The notes beneath the pieces are model-generated. The model had not been told where the DNA came from, ran no database searches, and saw only the letters and a program-made list of their open reading frames with translations. A stretch of DNA of 64,000 nt from Prevotella sp. (lineage in GTDB: Bacteria; Bacteroidota; Bacteroidia; Bacteroidales; Bacteroidaceae), in the NCBI GenBank assembly GCA_017619445.1, contig JAFZSI010000044.1:1-64000 (forward strand), written 5' to 3'. The stretch's first letter is position 1. Every line of letters starts with the position of its first letter. The translations under genes were made by a program, and so were the position numbers. Below are positions 18,676 through 28,056 of the stretch, piece by piece.

Positions 18676-20103
18676 ATGGGAAATCCGAAAGCATTTATGG
18701 AGATACACCGCCAGGAAGCCGGTTATCGTCCGATACGAGATAGAATCCACGACTTCAGCGAGGTTGAGCAGACGCTCAGCACCCGTGAGCGCAAGCTGCA
18801 GGCCAGCCGCTGCATGGACTGCGGCGTGCCTTTCTGCCACTGGGCCTGTCCGTTGGGCAACAAGGCACCCGAATGGAATGATGCCCTTTATAAAGGTGAC
18901 TGGGAGTTGGCATTCAAACTCCTGTCGTCCACCAATCCATTCCCTGAGTTCACAGGCCGCGTCTGTCCTGCCCTGTGCGAGAAAGCCTGTGTGCTGAACC
19001 GTTTTAACCACGAGCCCACCACGAACCGCGAAGACGAGTGCGCCATCATTGAAGCCGCCTTCCGCGAGGGTTATATCCTGCCCCACACAGACATTGTGCG
19101 CAATGGCAAGAAGGTGGCTGTGATTGGTGCAGGCCCTGCTGGTCTGGCTGCTGCCAACGAACTCAACCTGATGGGCTATCAAGTAACGGTATTCGAGAAG
19201 AACGAAGCCGCTGGCGGCCTGCTCCGCTACGGCATTCCCAATTTCAAGCTGAACAAGGCCATCGTCAACCGCCGCATCCAGCTCATGGAGCAAGAGGGCA
19301 TAGAGTTCCGCTATAACACCCCCCTCCAACTCCCCCCGAAGGGTGGAGAGCTTGATTACCTTACTATTGAAGACTTCAACAAGGCTCTTGGTAACCAATT
19401 GCCCCTCCCCTCGGGGGCAGAAGAGGGGGCTTTTGATGCCATTGTCATCGCCACAGGCACGCCAACGGCCCGCGACCTCCGTGTTCCTGGCCGCGAACTT
19501 AAGGGAGTCCACTTTGCGCTTGAGCTGCTCTCACAACAGAACCGCGTGCTTGCGGGCATGGAGTTCAGCAAGGCCGAGCGCATCACAGCCAAGGGCAAGG
19601 ACGTGCTGGTGATTGGCGGTGGTGACACGGGCAGCGACTGCATTGGCACCGCCCATCGTCAGGGCTGCAAGAGCGTCACCCAGATTGAAATCATGCCGCG
19701 ACCCGTTGAAGGTCCTGAAGACCCACAGAATCCCTGGCCCAACTGGCCTCGCACACTCAAAACCACCTCGAGCCATGAGGAAGGTTGCATTCGTCGCTGG
19801 AACATCAACACCCTTGAGTTTCTTGGCGAAAACGGTCAGCTGACAGGTGTGAAAGTGCAGGAAATAGACTGGAAACCCAACCCCGAAGGCGGCCGTCCGC
19901 TCATGGTGGAGAAGGGTCAGCCCGAAATCATCAAGGCCCAGCTCGTTCTTCTCGCCATGGGATTCCTCAAGCCCGAGCATCCGCAATATCCGGACAATGT
20001 GTTTGTTTGTGGCGATGCACAGAACGGAGCCTCGCTCGTTGTACGGGCCATGGCAAGCGGCAAACAGACAGCAGAAAAAGTAAACCAATACCTCGCAAAA
20101 TGA
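18676..20103 (+). CDS. gltD: Glutamate synthase small subunit (NADPH), with in-frame repeat insertions
   Basis: A 475-aa flavoprotein that passes electrons from NAD(P)H to GltB. The N-terminal 4Fe-4S cysteines are in [14 protein letters not shown] and [10 protein letters not shown]. The FAD fold starts at [17 protein letters not shown] (~residue 152) and the NADPH fold at [17 protein letters not shown] (~311). Two GC-rich elements at 19319-19349 and 19400-19431 enlarge the loop before FDAIVIATG, giving a length some 20 aa above the family norm. The stop overlaps the dapF start (ATGA), so these two are translationally coupled. Confidence 0.96.
   Translation: MGNPKAFMEIHRQEAGYRPIRDRIHDFSEVEQTLSTRERKLQASRCMDCGVPFCHWACPLGNKAPEWNDALYKGDWELAFKLLSSTNPFPEFTGRVCPALCEKACVLNRFNHEPTTNREDECAIIEAAFREGYILPHTDIVRNGKKVAVIGAGPAGLAAANELNLMGYQVTVFEKNEAAGGLLRYGIPNFKLNKAIVNRRIQLMEQEGIEFRYNTPLQLPPKGGELDYLTIEDFNKALGNQLPLPSGAEEGAFDAIVIATGTPTARDLRVPGRELKGVHFALELLSQQNRVLAGMEFSKAERITAKGKDVLVIGGGDTGSDCIGTAHRQGCKSVTQIEIMPRPVEGPEDPQNPWPNWPRTLKTTSSHEEGCIRRWNINTLEFLGENGQLTGVKVQEIDWKPNPEGGRPLMVEKGQPEIIKAQLVLLAMGFLKPEHPQYPDNVFVCGDAQNGASLVVRAMASGKQTAEKVNQYLAK
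19319..19431. repeat. Pair of GC-rich elements in gltD
   Basis: CCCCCTCCAACTCCCCCCGA with GGGTGGAG (to 19349), and CCCCTCCCCTCGGGGGC with AGAGGGGGC (19400-19431). They flank about 50 bp coding for [15 protein letters not shown]. They are read in frame as Pro/Gly-rich loops. Confidence 0.75.
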
Positions 20104-20903
20104 GAATTAAGTTCACCAAAATGCACGGTGCGGGCAACGACTACATCTATGTCAATGCCATGCAGCACACCATAGCCGACCCGGCCAAGGCCGCCATTCT
20201 GTGGAGCGACCGCCACAAGGGCATAGGCTCCGACGGGCTGGTGCTCATCGGCGCGTCGCCTGTGCCAGAGGCCGACTTCACCATGCGCATCTTCAATGCC
20301 GACGGCAGCGAAGCCATGATGTGCGGCAATGCATCGAGGTGTATTGGCAAATATCTCTACGAGCGCGGCCTCACCGACAAGACCAGTATCCGGCTGCTCA
20401 CCCTTTCGGGCGTGAAGGTGCTAAGCCTGCAAGTGGCTGAGGGTATTGTCGGGAGTGTTACGGTTGATATGCTTGAGCCTGTCTTTGATGACGAGCGGCA
20501 GTTCTTGGCCGACCGTGACGCTGGTTTGGGAACATTTGTCTCGATGGGCAATCCCCACTATGTCATCTTTACCGACGACGTGGATCAGGTGGGCGAGACC
20601 GGACGCATTCTGGAACACCATCCCGCTTTCCCGCAGCGTTGCAACATTGAGTTTGCCCGTGTGGAAGCCGACGGCACGATTAGGACGAGAGTCTGGGAGC
20701 GTGGCAGCGGCATTACACAGGCCTGCGGAACTGGAGCCTGTGCCACGGCAGTCGCTGCCGCAAAAACGGGCCGTACCGGACGCAACTCAACGATTGTCAT
20801 GGACGGTGGTACGCTCCACATTGCATGGAACGAGGATAACAACCATGTGTTTCTGAGTGGCGAAGCGGCATTTGTTTATGACGGGGAGATAGAGTTACCC
20901 TGA
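20100..20903 (+). CDS. dapF: Diaminopimelate epimerase
   Basis: A 267-aa enzyme converting LL- to meso-diaminopimelate for lysine and peptidoglycan. Motifs: [13 protein letters not shown] at the N-terminus, the first catalytic Cys in [13 protein letters not shown] and the second in [13 protein letters not shown]. The ATG at 20100 overlaps the gltD stop by ATGA; a longer in-frame reading from 20007 would run inside gltD and has no family similarity. Downstream is dapL, so both last steps toward meso-DAP lie within the nitrogen cluster. Confidence 0.96.
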   Translation: MRIKFTKMHGAGNDYIYVNAMQHTIADPAKAAILWSDRHKGIGSDGLVLIGASPVPEADFTMRIFNADGSEAMMCGNASRCIGKYLYERGLTDKTSIRLLTLSGVKVLSLQVAEGIVGSVTVDMLEPVFDDERQFLADRDAGLGTFVSMGNPHYVIFTDDVDQVGETGRILEHHPAFPQRCNIEFARVEADGTIRTRVWERGSGITQACGTGACATAVAAAKTGRTGRNSTIVMDGGTLHIAWNEDNNHVFLSGEAAFVYDGEIELP

Positions 20904-21030
20904 AATTCTCTAGAAAATTTGAACGCAAAGCATAGTTTTATAATCACAAAGTATAGGTTTACAAACGCAAAGTATAGGTTTACGAACAAATTCTCTAGAA
21001 AATTTGAATGCAAAGCATGGGTCTGCGGAA
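20904..21030. repeat. TCTAGA-palindrome array A
   Basis: Directly after the dapF stop comes AATTCTCTAGAAAATTTG, then units such as AACGCAAAGCATAG and TTTACAAACGCAAAGTATAG (about 21 bp), then a second TTCTCTAGAAAATTTG (TCTAGA at 20909 and 20994). Confidence 0.85.
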
Positions 21031-21086
21031 ATGAACCATCGTTGCGCGACAACAAAGGATAGAATCAGAATATAAAAACAAACAAT

Positions 21087-22325
21087 ATGGCATTAGTAAA
21101 CGTACATTTTTTGAATTTGCAGAACAACTACCTGTTCGCAGACATAGCCAAGAAGGTGAACGCGTTCCGCGTGATGCACCCGAAGGCCGATGTCATTTCG
21201 CTCGGCATTGGCGACGTGACGCAGCCGCTGTGTCCGGCGGTCATCGAGGCCATGCACAGGGCCACCGATGAGATGGCCACTGCCGAGGGATTCCACGGTT
21301 ATGGACCCGAACAGGGTTATGACTTTCTGCGCGAGGCCATTCTGAAGAACGACTTTCTGCCTCGTGGCATCCACTTAGACATTGACGAGGTTTTCATCAA
21401 CGACGGTGCGAAGTCTGACACGGGCAACTTTCAGGAACTGTTGCATTGGGACAATTTCATTGGCGTCACCGACCCCATTTATCCCGTGTATATCGACTCA
21501 AACGTGATGATAGGCCGCTGCGGAACCTTCGAGGATGGCCGCTGGTCGAACGTGGTGTATATGCCGTGCACGGCTGAGAACGGTTTTGTGGCCGAGATTC
21601 CGAAGAACCGCCACATGGATGTCATTTACCTGTGCTATCCCAACAACCCGACTGGCACGGTAATCACGAAAAAAGAGCTACGCAAGTGGGTAAACTATGC
21701 CTTGAAGAACGACGCGCTCATCCTTTATGATGCAGCCTATCAGGCCTACATCCGCGACCCGGAGATTCCGCACTCCATCTACGAGATTCGTGGTGCCCGC
21801 AAGTGCGCCGTTGAGTTCCACTCGTTCTCCAAGACTGCCGGATTCACGGGTGTGCGCTGCGGCTACACCATTGTGCCGAAGGATGTGAGCGTTGCCAACT
21901 TCGAGGGCGAGCGAATCCCTCTCAATCAGCTGTGGCTGCGCCGCCAGACCACCAAGTTCAACGGCACAAGCTACATTTCGCAGCGCGCCGCCGAGGCCAT
22001 CTACACCCCGGAGGGCAAGCAGCAGATACAGCAGACCATTGACTACTACATGGAGAATGCCCACCGTATGCTGACACGCCTCCGCGCCCTCGGCTATGAG
22101 GTGTATGGCGGTGAGAACGCACCCTATATCTGGATGCGCACGCCCAATGGCAGCAGCTCGTGGGGTTTCTTTGAAAACCTGCTCTACGGTGCGAATGTTG
22201 TCTGCACGCCTGGCGTGGGTTTCGGCCCTTCGGGCGAGGGCTACGTGCGCTTTACCGCATTCGGCAGTCACGAATCAACAGACGAAGCATTAACGAGAAT
22301 AGAAAACTGGACAAAACAACATTAA
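21087..22325 (+). CDS. dapL: LL-diaminopimelate aminotransferase
   Basis: A 412-aa PLP enzyme making LL-DAP directly from tetrahydrodipicolinate and glutamate. MALVNVHFLNLQNNYLFADI is the usual start. The cofactor Lys is in FHSFSKTAGFTGVRCGYT, and CYPNNPTGTVITKKEL is the aminotransferase signature. It uses glutamate made by the upstream gltBD and feeds dapF, which explains the clustering. It is separated from dapF by repeat array A and lies 14 bp before glnN. Confidence 0.97.
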   Translation: MALVNVHFLNLQNNYLFADIAKKVNAFRVMHPKADVISLGIGDVTQPLCPAVIEAMHRATDEMATAEGFHGYGPEQGYDFLREAILKNDFLPRGIHLDIDEVFINDGAKSDTGNFQELLHWDNFIGVTDPIYPVYIDSNVMIGRCGTFEDGRWSNVVYMPCTAENGFVAEIPKNRHMDVIYLCYPNNPTGTVITKKELRKWVNYALKNDALILYDAAYQAYIRDPEIPHSIYEIRGARKCAVEFHSFSKTAGFTGVRCGYTIVPKDVSVANFEGERIPLNQLWLRRQTTKFNGTSYISQRAAEAIYTPEGKQQIQQTIDYYMENAHRMLTRLRALGYEVYGGENAPYIWMRTPNGSSSWGFFENLLYGANVVCTPGVGFGPSGEGYVRFTAFGSHESTDEALTRIENWTKQH

Positions 22326-22339
22326 AAACATCAACAATT

Positions 22340-24556
22340 ATGGAAGCATTAAGATTTCAGGTTGTCGGCGAGGCTTTCAAGAAGAAGCCGCTCGACGTAA
22401 ATACACCAAGTGAGAGACCCGCAAGCTACTTCGGACGGAAGGTGTTCAACCGCGAGAAGATGTACAAGTATCTGCCGAAGGACGTCTATGAGAAGATGAT
22501 AGACGTGATGGACAACGGCGCACAGTTGGACCGCGACGTGGCCGATGCTGTGGCTGCCGGCATGAAGCAGTGGGCCACGGAAAACGGCGTGACACACTAC
22601 ACGCACTGGTTCCAGCCGCTGACCGAGGGCACGGCCGAGAAGCACGACTCGTTTATTGAGCACGACGGCAAGGGCGGCATGGTGGAGGAGTTCACAGGCA
22701 AGCTGCTGGTGCAGCAGGAGCCCGACGCCAGCTCGTTCCCCAGCGGCGGCATCCGCTCAACGTTCGAGGCACGCGGATATAGTGCCTGGGACCCCACGAG
22801 CCCGGTGTTTATCATTGACGACACGCTCTGTATTCCCACCGTGTTCATTTCTTATTCGGGCGAGGCGCTCGACTACAAGGCTCCGCTGCTGCGCGCACTG
22901 CACGCCGTGAATGTGGCAGCCACGGAGGTGTGCCACTACTTTGACCCGACGGTGAAGAAAGTGACAAGCAACCTGGGTTGGGAGCAGGAGTATTTCCTAG
23001 TAGATGAGGGACTCTACGCCGCCCGTCCCGACTTGCTGCTGACTGGCCGCACCCTGATGGGTCACGACTCGGCCAAGAACCAGCAGATGGACGACCACTA
23101 TTTCGGCAGCATCCCCGAGCGCGTGGCTGCTTTCATGCGTGAGCTGGAGATTGACGCATTAGAGCTTGGCATTCCCTGCAAGACGCGCCACAACGAGGTG
23201 GCTCCGAACCAGTTTGAGCTGGCTCCCATTTTTGAGGAGACCAACCTGGCTGTGGACCACAATATGTTGCTGATGTCGGTGATGAAACGTGTGGCTCGCA
23301 AGCATGGTTTCCGCGTGCTGCTCCACGAAAAGCCCTTCGCAGGCATCAACGGAAGCGGTAAGCACAACAACTGGAGCCTGTCAACCGACAATGGCATCCT
23401 GCTCCACGCACCCGGTAAGACTGCTGAGCAGAACCTGCGCTTTGCTACGTTTATTGTAGAGACGCTGATGGGTGTTCACAGACACAACGGACTGCTGAAA
23501 GCCAGCATTATGAGTGCCACCAACGCCCACCGACTTGGTGCCAACGAGGCACCGCCCGCCATCATCTCCAGTTTCCTTGGCCGTCAGGTGAGCGAGTTGC
23601 TCGACCACATTGAGAAGGCCGACCAGGAGGATATTCTTGCCATGGCCGGCAAGCAGGGAATGAAGATGGATATTCCCGAAATTCCTGAACTGCTGATAGA
23701 CAATACCGACCGCAACCGCACATCGCCCTTTGCCTTCACCGGCAACCGCTTTGAGTTCCGAGCCGTGGGCAGCGAGGCCAACTGTGCCAGCGCAATGATT
23801 GCCCTCAACAGTGCTGTGGCTGAGGCACTCGTATCGTTCAAGAAGCGTGTCGATGCCCGTATTCCGGAAATCAGCAAGAAACTCGAAGGCACTGGCCACA
23901 ATGCTACCTTCCACGCCATCATCGACGTGCTGCGTGAGGACATCAAGACTTGCAAGCCCATCAGATTTGACGGCAACGGCTATTCAGACGAGTGGGTAGT
24001 GGAGGCCGAAAAGCGCGGTCTGGATGTGGAGAAGTCGTGCCCGAAGATTTTCGAACGCTATCTTGACCCCGAAAGCATCGAGATGTTTGAAAGCCTCGGC
24101 GTAATGACCAAAAAGGAACTGGAGGCGCGCAACGAGGTGAAATGGGAAACCTACACGAAGAAAATACAGATTGAAGCCCGTGTTCTGGGCGACCTGTCGA
24201 TGAACCACATCATACCTGTGGCCACCCGCTACCAGAGTGCGCTGCTGAAGAACGTGGAGAACATGGCCGCCATCTTCCCGGTAGATAAAGCAGAGAAATT
24301 GTCTGCCCGCAACGTTAAGCTCATCGAGGAAATCGCCGAGCGTACCAGTGCCATCGAGCGCATGGTGGATGAGCTGGTCAACGCCCGCAGAAAGGCGAAC
24401 AAGATTGCTGATGAGCACGACAAGGCCATCGCCTATCATGACGCTGTGGAGCCTCATCTTGATGCCATCCGCTACGAGATTGACAAGCTTGAGCTGATAG
24501 TTGATGACAGCCTCTGGCCGCTGCCGAAGTACAGGGAACTGCTGTTTATCCGATAG
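22340..24556 (+). CDS. glnN: Glutamine synthetase type III
   Basis: A 738-aa GSIII, the large dodecameric form common in Bacteroidota, joining ammonia to glutamate with ATP. Recognisable segments are the N-terminal SERPASYFGRKVFNREKMYK, WFQPLTEGTAEKHDSF, GWEQEYFLVDEGLY and the metal/ATP site HEKPFAGINGSGKHNNWS. ATNAHRLGANEAPPAIIS and RNRTSPFAFTGNRFEFRAVG follow. Length fits the family (about 700-740). It ends the plus-strand nitrogen operon and is followed by several RNA hairpins. Confidence 0.97.
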   Translation: MEALRFQVVGEAFKKKPLDVNTPSERPASYFGRKVFNREKMYKYLPKDVYEKMIDVMDNGAQLDRDVADAVAAGMKQWATENGVTHYTHWFQPLTEGTAEKHDSFIEHDGKGGMVEEFTGKLLVQQEPDASSFPSGGIRSTFEARGYSAWDPTSPVFIIDDTLCIPTVFISYSGEALDYKAPLLRALHAVNVAATEVCHYFDPTVKKVTSNLGWEQEYFLVDEGLYAARPDLLLTGRTLMGHDSAKNQQMDDHYFGSIPERVAAFMRELEIDALELGIPCKTRHNEVAPNQFELAPIFEETNLAVDHNMLLMSVMKRVARKHGFRVLLHEKPFAGINGSGKHNNWSLSTDNGILLHAPGKTAEQNLRFATFIVETLMGVHRHNGLLKASIMSATNAHRLGANEAPPAIISSFLGRQVSELLDHIEKADQEDILAMAGKQGMKMDIPEIPELLIDNTDRNRTSPFAFTGNRFEFRAVGSEANCASAMIALNSAVAEALVSFKKRVDARIPEISKKLEGTGHNATFHAIIDVLREDIKTCKPIRFDGNGYSDEWVVEAEKRGLDVEKSCPKIFERYLDPESIEMFESLGVMTKKELEARNEVKWETYTKKIQIEARVLGDLSMNHIIPVATRYQSALLKNVENMAAIFPVDKAEKLSARNVKLIEEIAERTSAIERMVDELVNARRKANKIADEHDKAIAYHDAVEPHLDAIRYEIDKLELIVDDSLWPLPKYRELLFIR

Positions 24557-24570
24557 GCAACAAAAACCAA

Positions 24571-24681
24571 TTCTGCCGGCGTGGCAGAAATAAAGTCAGA
24601 CAATCATCCTTTTTGGTTGTTTGAAGTTTGCGAGGGACCCGACGCTGTGATAGCCTCGGGTCCCAGTTTTGTCTGGCTTTA
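24571..24681 (+). ncRNA. Composite stem-loop region after glnN
   Basis: Three structures follow the glnN stop: the hairpin TTCTGCC-GGCGT-GGCAGAA (24571-24589); an outer 13-bp stem TAAAGTCAGACAA (24591-24603) with TTGTCTGGCTTTA (24669-24681), complementary with one G-U pair; and inside it GGGACCCGA (24634-24642) with TCGGGTCCC (24656-24664). This may be an elaborate terminator, an attenuator or a 3' RNA; no known family is recognised. Confidence 0.5.
24634..24664 (+). terminator. Terminator-like hairpin of the gltB-glnN operon
   Basis: A perfect 9-bp stem GGGACCCGA/TCGGGTCCC with a 13-nt loop, followed by AGTTTTGTCTGG and, further on, a T-run near 24709. Confidence 0.6.
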
Positions 24682-24779
24682 TTCATAATGCATAATTTAT
24701 AATGCATATTTTTTCCACTGTCGTTCAACAACTCGTCATTATTTTTCATTTTTCATTTTTCCTTTTTCATTTTTTTTCT

Positions 24780-24787
24780 TACCTTTG
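24780..24787 (+). promoter_or_regulatory. ilvC -7 box TACCTTTG
   Basis: TACCTTTGC preceded by a T-rich stretch is a Bacteroidota -7 element, predicting a leader of about 125 nt before ilvC. Confidence 0.7.
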
Positions 24788-24789
24788 CA

Positions 24790-24917
24790 GCGTTTTAGAT
24801 GAAGCCCTGTGCCGCTCTTTCGCGTAAGGAGGGGATGGATTTACAAAAAGACTGCTTCGGGCAAGCAGGCGCAGTCCTTAGGGGAATGTATAACTCTATA
24901 AAAAAAGAAAAGCTATT
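24790..24917 (+). promoter_or_regulatory. ilvC leader with overlapping hairpins and a short upstream ORF
   Basis: The hairpin CTGCTT-CGGGC-AAGCAG (24852-24868) shares bases with GACTGC (24850-24855)/GCAGTC (24871-24876), so the two compete. An AAGGAGG at 24826-24832 precedes an ATG at 24835. That frame runs 31 codons and ends at 24930, overlapping the ilvC start. The peptide is not rich in Ile, Leu or Val. Confidence 0.45.
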
Positions 24918-25961
24918 ATGGCAGAAATGAATTTTGGTGGTGTGGTTGAAACCGTCATCACCAGCAAGGAGTTCTCTTTGGAGAAAGCACGTGAAGTATT
25001 GAAAGACGAGGTCATTGCCGTCATCGGCTATGGCATTCAGGGTCCAGGCCAGGCCTGCAACCTGCGCGACAACGGATTCAATGTGATTGTGGGGCAGCGT
25101 CAGGGCCGCACATTCGAGAAGGCTGTTGCCGACGGATGGGTGCCGGGCAAGACATTATTCTCTATCGAGGAGGCAGCGCAGAAGGGCACCATCCTCTGCA
25201 TGCTGCTGAGCGATGCAGGACAGATTCAGGTGTGGCCTACTATCAAGAAATATCTTACGCCCGGCAAGACGTTGTACTACAGCCACGGCTTTGCCATCAA
25301 CTGGAGCGACCGCACGGGCGTGATTCCTCCCAAGGATGTTGACGTTATCCTGGTTGCCCCCAAGGGAAGCGGCACGAGCCTGCGCACCATGTTCTGCGAG
25401 GGCCGCGGACTGAACTGCTCGTATGCTGTTTATCAGGATGCCAGCGGCAAGGCTGAGGAAAAGACACTGGCCTTCGGCATCGGTATTGGTGCAGGCTATC
25501 TGTTTAAGACCACTTTCGAGCGCGAGGCTACGAGCGATCTGACAGGTGAGCGCGGTTCGCTGATGGGCGCCATTCAGGGTCTGTTGTTGGCTCAGTACGA
25601 GGTGCTGCGCGAGAACGGACACTCACCTTCGGAGGCTTTCAACGAGACTGTTGAGGAGCTGACACAGAGCCTTGGCCCGTTGTTCGGCGAGAAAGGCATG
25701 GATTGGATGTACGCCAACTGCTCTACCACCGCACAGCGTGGCGCCCTCGACTGGGCTCCCCGTTTCCATGATGCCATCAAGCCTGTGATGCAGCAGCTCT
25801 ACGAGAGCGTGAAGAATGGCACTGAGGCTCAAATCAGCATCGACTCGAACTCGAAGCCCGACTATCGTGAGGGACTGGAGCGCGAGCTTGAGGCCATGCG
25901 CAATCAGGAAATGTGGCAGGCCGGTGCCGTTGTGCGCAAACTGCGTCCAGAGAACAACTGA
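24918..25961 (+). CDS. ilvC: Ketol-acid reductoisomerase
   Basis: A 347-aa NAD(P)H enzyme of valine, leucine and isoleucine synthesis. The nucleotide-binding loop is VIAVIGYGIQGPGQACNLRD near residue 34. VAPKGSGTSLR and ERGSLMGAIQGLLLAQYE supply the Mg and substrate site, and YANCSTTAQRGALDW lies in the C-terminal knotted domain. In many Bacteroidota ilvC follows ilvN and an acyl-ACP thioesterase; here it has its own promoter and long leader, and sits directly after the nitrogen operon. Confidence 0.96.
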   Translation: MAEMNFGGVVETVITSKEFSLEKAREVLKDEVIAVIGYGIQGPGQACNLRDNGFNVIVGQRQGRTFEKAVADGWVPGKTLFSIEEAAQKGTILCMLLSDAGQIQVWPTIKKYLTPGKTLYYSHGFAINWSDRTGVIPPKDVDVILVAPKGSGTSLRTMFCEGRGLNCSYAVYQDASGKAEEKTLAFGIGIGAGYLFKTTFEREATSDLTGERGSLMGAIQGLLLAQYEVLRENGHSPSEAFNETVEELTQSLGPLFGEKGMDWMYANCSTTAQRGALDWAPRFHDAIKPVMQQLYESVKNGTEAQISIDSNSKPDYREGLERELEAMRNQEMWQAGAVVRKLRPENN

Positions 25962-26000
25962 TTTCGATTTTTAAGTTTCGAAATACAAGTTATAAGTTTA

Positions 26001-26085
26001 AAGTTCAGAGTTACGAGTTCAGAGTTACGATTACCCCTCTAACTGCACAAGGTAATCATAATACTGAACTCGTAACTCTGAATTC
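26001..26085. repeat. Palindromic ACGAGTTCAGAG repeat (copy 1) between ilvC and recQ
   Basis: CAGAGTTACGAGTTCAG (26006-26022) is matched exactly, inverted, at 26064-26080, with inner GATTACC/GGTAATC. A related copy is at 55500-55645. It lies between two converging genes and could also terminate both transcripts. Confidence 0.8.
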
Positions 26086-26106
26086 TTATCTTGCAATTCT
26101 TGGTTC

Positions 26107-28053
26107 CTAACTCTTCGCTTCAATCCAGCTACCTCTGAGTATCACCATTTCTTCGGCCACAAGGTAGGAGAGGGCTGCGTCGAGTTCATCGCTTTTCACT
26201 TCGAGCGACAGCAATTCGGTGATGTTGTGTTTCTTTCCGTCGCTCAGCAATTCCAGGATTTTACTTTTGGCGAAGGCCAGTCGGTCTTCGCACAGATAAT
26301 CAGGCCCCATCGACTCGCACACGTCGCATTGGCCGCAGTCGTGACTGCTCTTTTCGCCGAAATAGCGCAGCAGCTGTCGGCTGCGGCATTCCTCGTCGTT
26401 TTGTGCATAGCCTATGATGGCGTTAATGCGTTCGGTGTATTGTTGTTTTCGCTCTTCATAGACTGCGTGAGAAATGATGAGCCTTTCGCCGTCGTCGCGA
26501 GGCTTGGTATAGGTGATGAAGGGCGTTTTCTTGCGCGGAATGAAGTGCAGGATTCGGCGTTTGTTCAGCGCTGTGAACACGAAATAAGTCTGTTGCAGCG
26601 TGAGTCCGATTTGCTGGGCAAGGAATGCCTCATCGACAAACACATAGTCGGTGAATACGCCACCGTAATTGCGCAGCAACACTACAATCAGATCGTTCTC
26701 GATCTCGGTGAGGCTGTCCAGACGGTAGAGTTCGTTGCGGTCGATGAGGAAATGAATGCGCGCGCTGTTGTCGTTCTCCTCGGCATAGTCAATATATCCG
26801 GTGCGGGTTAGAATGTTCAGCGCACTGTGCACCTGAACGGGGAAATGCTTGAAGTTGTGGCAGAACTTGTCAATGTCGAACTCAAAAGTGTGACCGTAAC
26901 CGCTGCCAATGCCAATCTGATAGAAGTAGGCCAAATGGTTGTAAATCTCGCGGATGTATTCTTTTTCGGGCCAGGTGTCGTTGATACGCCTGGTCAGTTT
27001 CTGAGCGTCGCTGTTGTTGTAGAGCAGCACAGCCTCGGCATGCTTGCCGTCGCGTCCAGCGCGTCCTGCTTCCTGGAAATAGGCTTCAAGAGAGTCGGGG
27101 CAGTCGATGTGTGCCACGAGCCTTACGTCGGGTTTGTCAATACCCATGCCGAAGGCGTTGGTGGCCACCATCACCCTGATGCGGTCGGCCTGCCAGTCTT
27201 TCTGCCGTTGGTCTTTCGTGGCGTGGTCAAGTCCGGCGTGAAAGTGTGTGGCATTGATGTTGTGCTCGTTCAGGATGTCGGCAATCTCCTTGGTGCGCCG
27301 ACGGCTGCGCGCATATACAATGGCACTGCCGGGCGTTCTGTTCAACAACTGCACCAAGTCGGTGTATTTGTCAGACGAATAGTGAACCCTGTAGGCCAGA
27401 TTCTTCCGTTCGTAGCTCATTCTGAAGACGTTGAACTTCGGTTTTTCTTCTTTGAGCTTCGAACCGTTGTCGGGAGCGTAGTTTTGCGATAGTTTTTCCT
27501 GAATATCGTTGATGACTCGTGGCGTGGCCGTTGCCGTGAGGGCAAGGACAGGCGCGTCGGGCTTGATTTTCCGAAGGTCGTTGATGTGGAGATAGGATGG
27601 ACGGAAGTCGTAGCCCCACTGGCTGATGCAGTGGGCTTCGTCCACGGTGATGAAGCTCACCTGCATGTGTCTGAGTTTGGTCTGGAACAGTTCAGAGCTG
27701 ATGCGCTCGGGCGAAATGTAGAGCAGCTTCACCCCGCCGAAAATGCAGTTCTCCAGGGTTTGAATAATCTCGGCGCGTGTCAGCCCGGTATAGATGGCGG
27801 CTACACGAACACCGTGGCGGCGCAGGTTTTGCACCTGGTCTTTCATCAGTGCGATGAGTGGGGTTATGACAATACACACGCCATCCTTGGCAAGTGCGGG
27901 CACCTGAAAGGTAATGCTCTTGCCGCCGCCAGTGGGCATCAGTCCCAATGTGTCGGTTCCGTTGCTGATGCTTTCGATGATTTCGCGCTGAATGCCGCGG
28001 AAATCATCATATCCCCAATACTCCTTGAGAATAGCCTGAAACTGGTCAACCAT
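26107..28053 (-). CDS. recQ: RecQ-family ATP-dependent DNA helicase
   Basis: A 648-aa 3'-5' helicase of recombinational repair. Motif I is MPTGGGKSITFQVPAL, motif II VDEAHCISQWGYDFRP, and motif VI QEAGRAGRDGK. The zinc-binding RQC region has CRSRQLLRYFGEKSSHDCGQ with further cysteines. The C-terminus looks like a winged-helix segment; no HRDC domain is obvious. It starts 3 bp after recJ, so the two recombination nuclease/helicase genes form an operon. Confidence 0.94.
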   Translation of the reverse strand: MVDQFQAILKEYWGYDDFRGIQREIIESISNGTDTLGLMPTGGGKSITFQVPALAKDGVCIVITPLIALMKDQVQNLRRHGVRVAAIYTGLTRAEIIQTLENCIFGGVKLLYISPERISSELFQTKLRHMQVSFITVDEAHCISQWGYDFRPSYLHINDLRKIKPDAPVLALTATATPRVINDIQEKLSQNYAPDNGSKLKEEKPKFNVFRMSYERKNLAYRVHYSSDKYTDLVQLLNRTPGSAIVYARSRRRTKEIADILNEHNINATHFHAGLDHATKDQRQKDWQADRIRVMVATNAFGMGIDKPDVRLVAHIDCPDSLEAYFQEAGRAGRDGKHAEAVLLYNNSDAQKLTRRINDTWPEKEYIREIYNHLAYFYQIGIGSGYGHTFEFDIDKFCHNFKHFPVQVHSALNILTRTGYIDYAEENDNSARIHFLIDRNELYRLDSLTEIENDLIVVLLRNYGGVFTDYVFVDEAFLAQQIGLTLQQTYFVFTALNKRRILHFIPRKKTPFITYTKPRDDGERLIISHAVYEERKQQYTERINAIIGYAQNDEECRSRQLLRYFGEKSSHDCGQCDVCESMGPDYLCEDRLAFAKSKILELLSDGKKHNITELLSLEVKSDELDAALSYLVAEEMVILRGSWIEAKS

Positions 28054-28056
28054 TCG

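Noticed and set aside
20904..21030. CRISPR array reading of the TCTAGA arrays
   Set aside because: Repeat units are degenerate, spacer-less and of irregular phase, with no cas genes in the window.
24835..24930. Classical leader-peptide attenuator for ilvC
   Set aside because: The peptide has no run of Ile, Val or Leu codons; only the competing hairpins and short ORF remain of interest.
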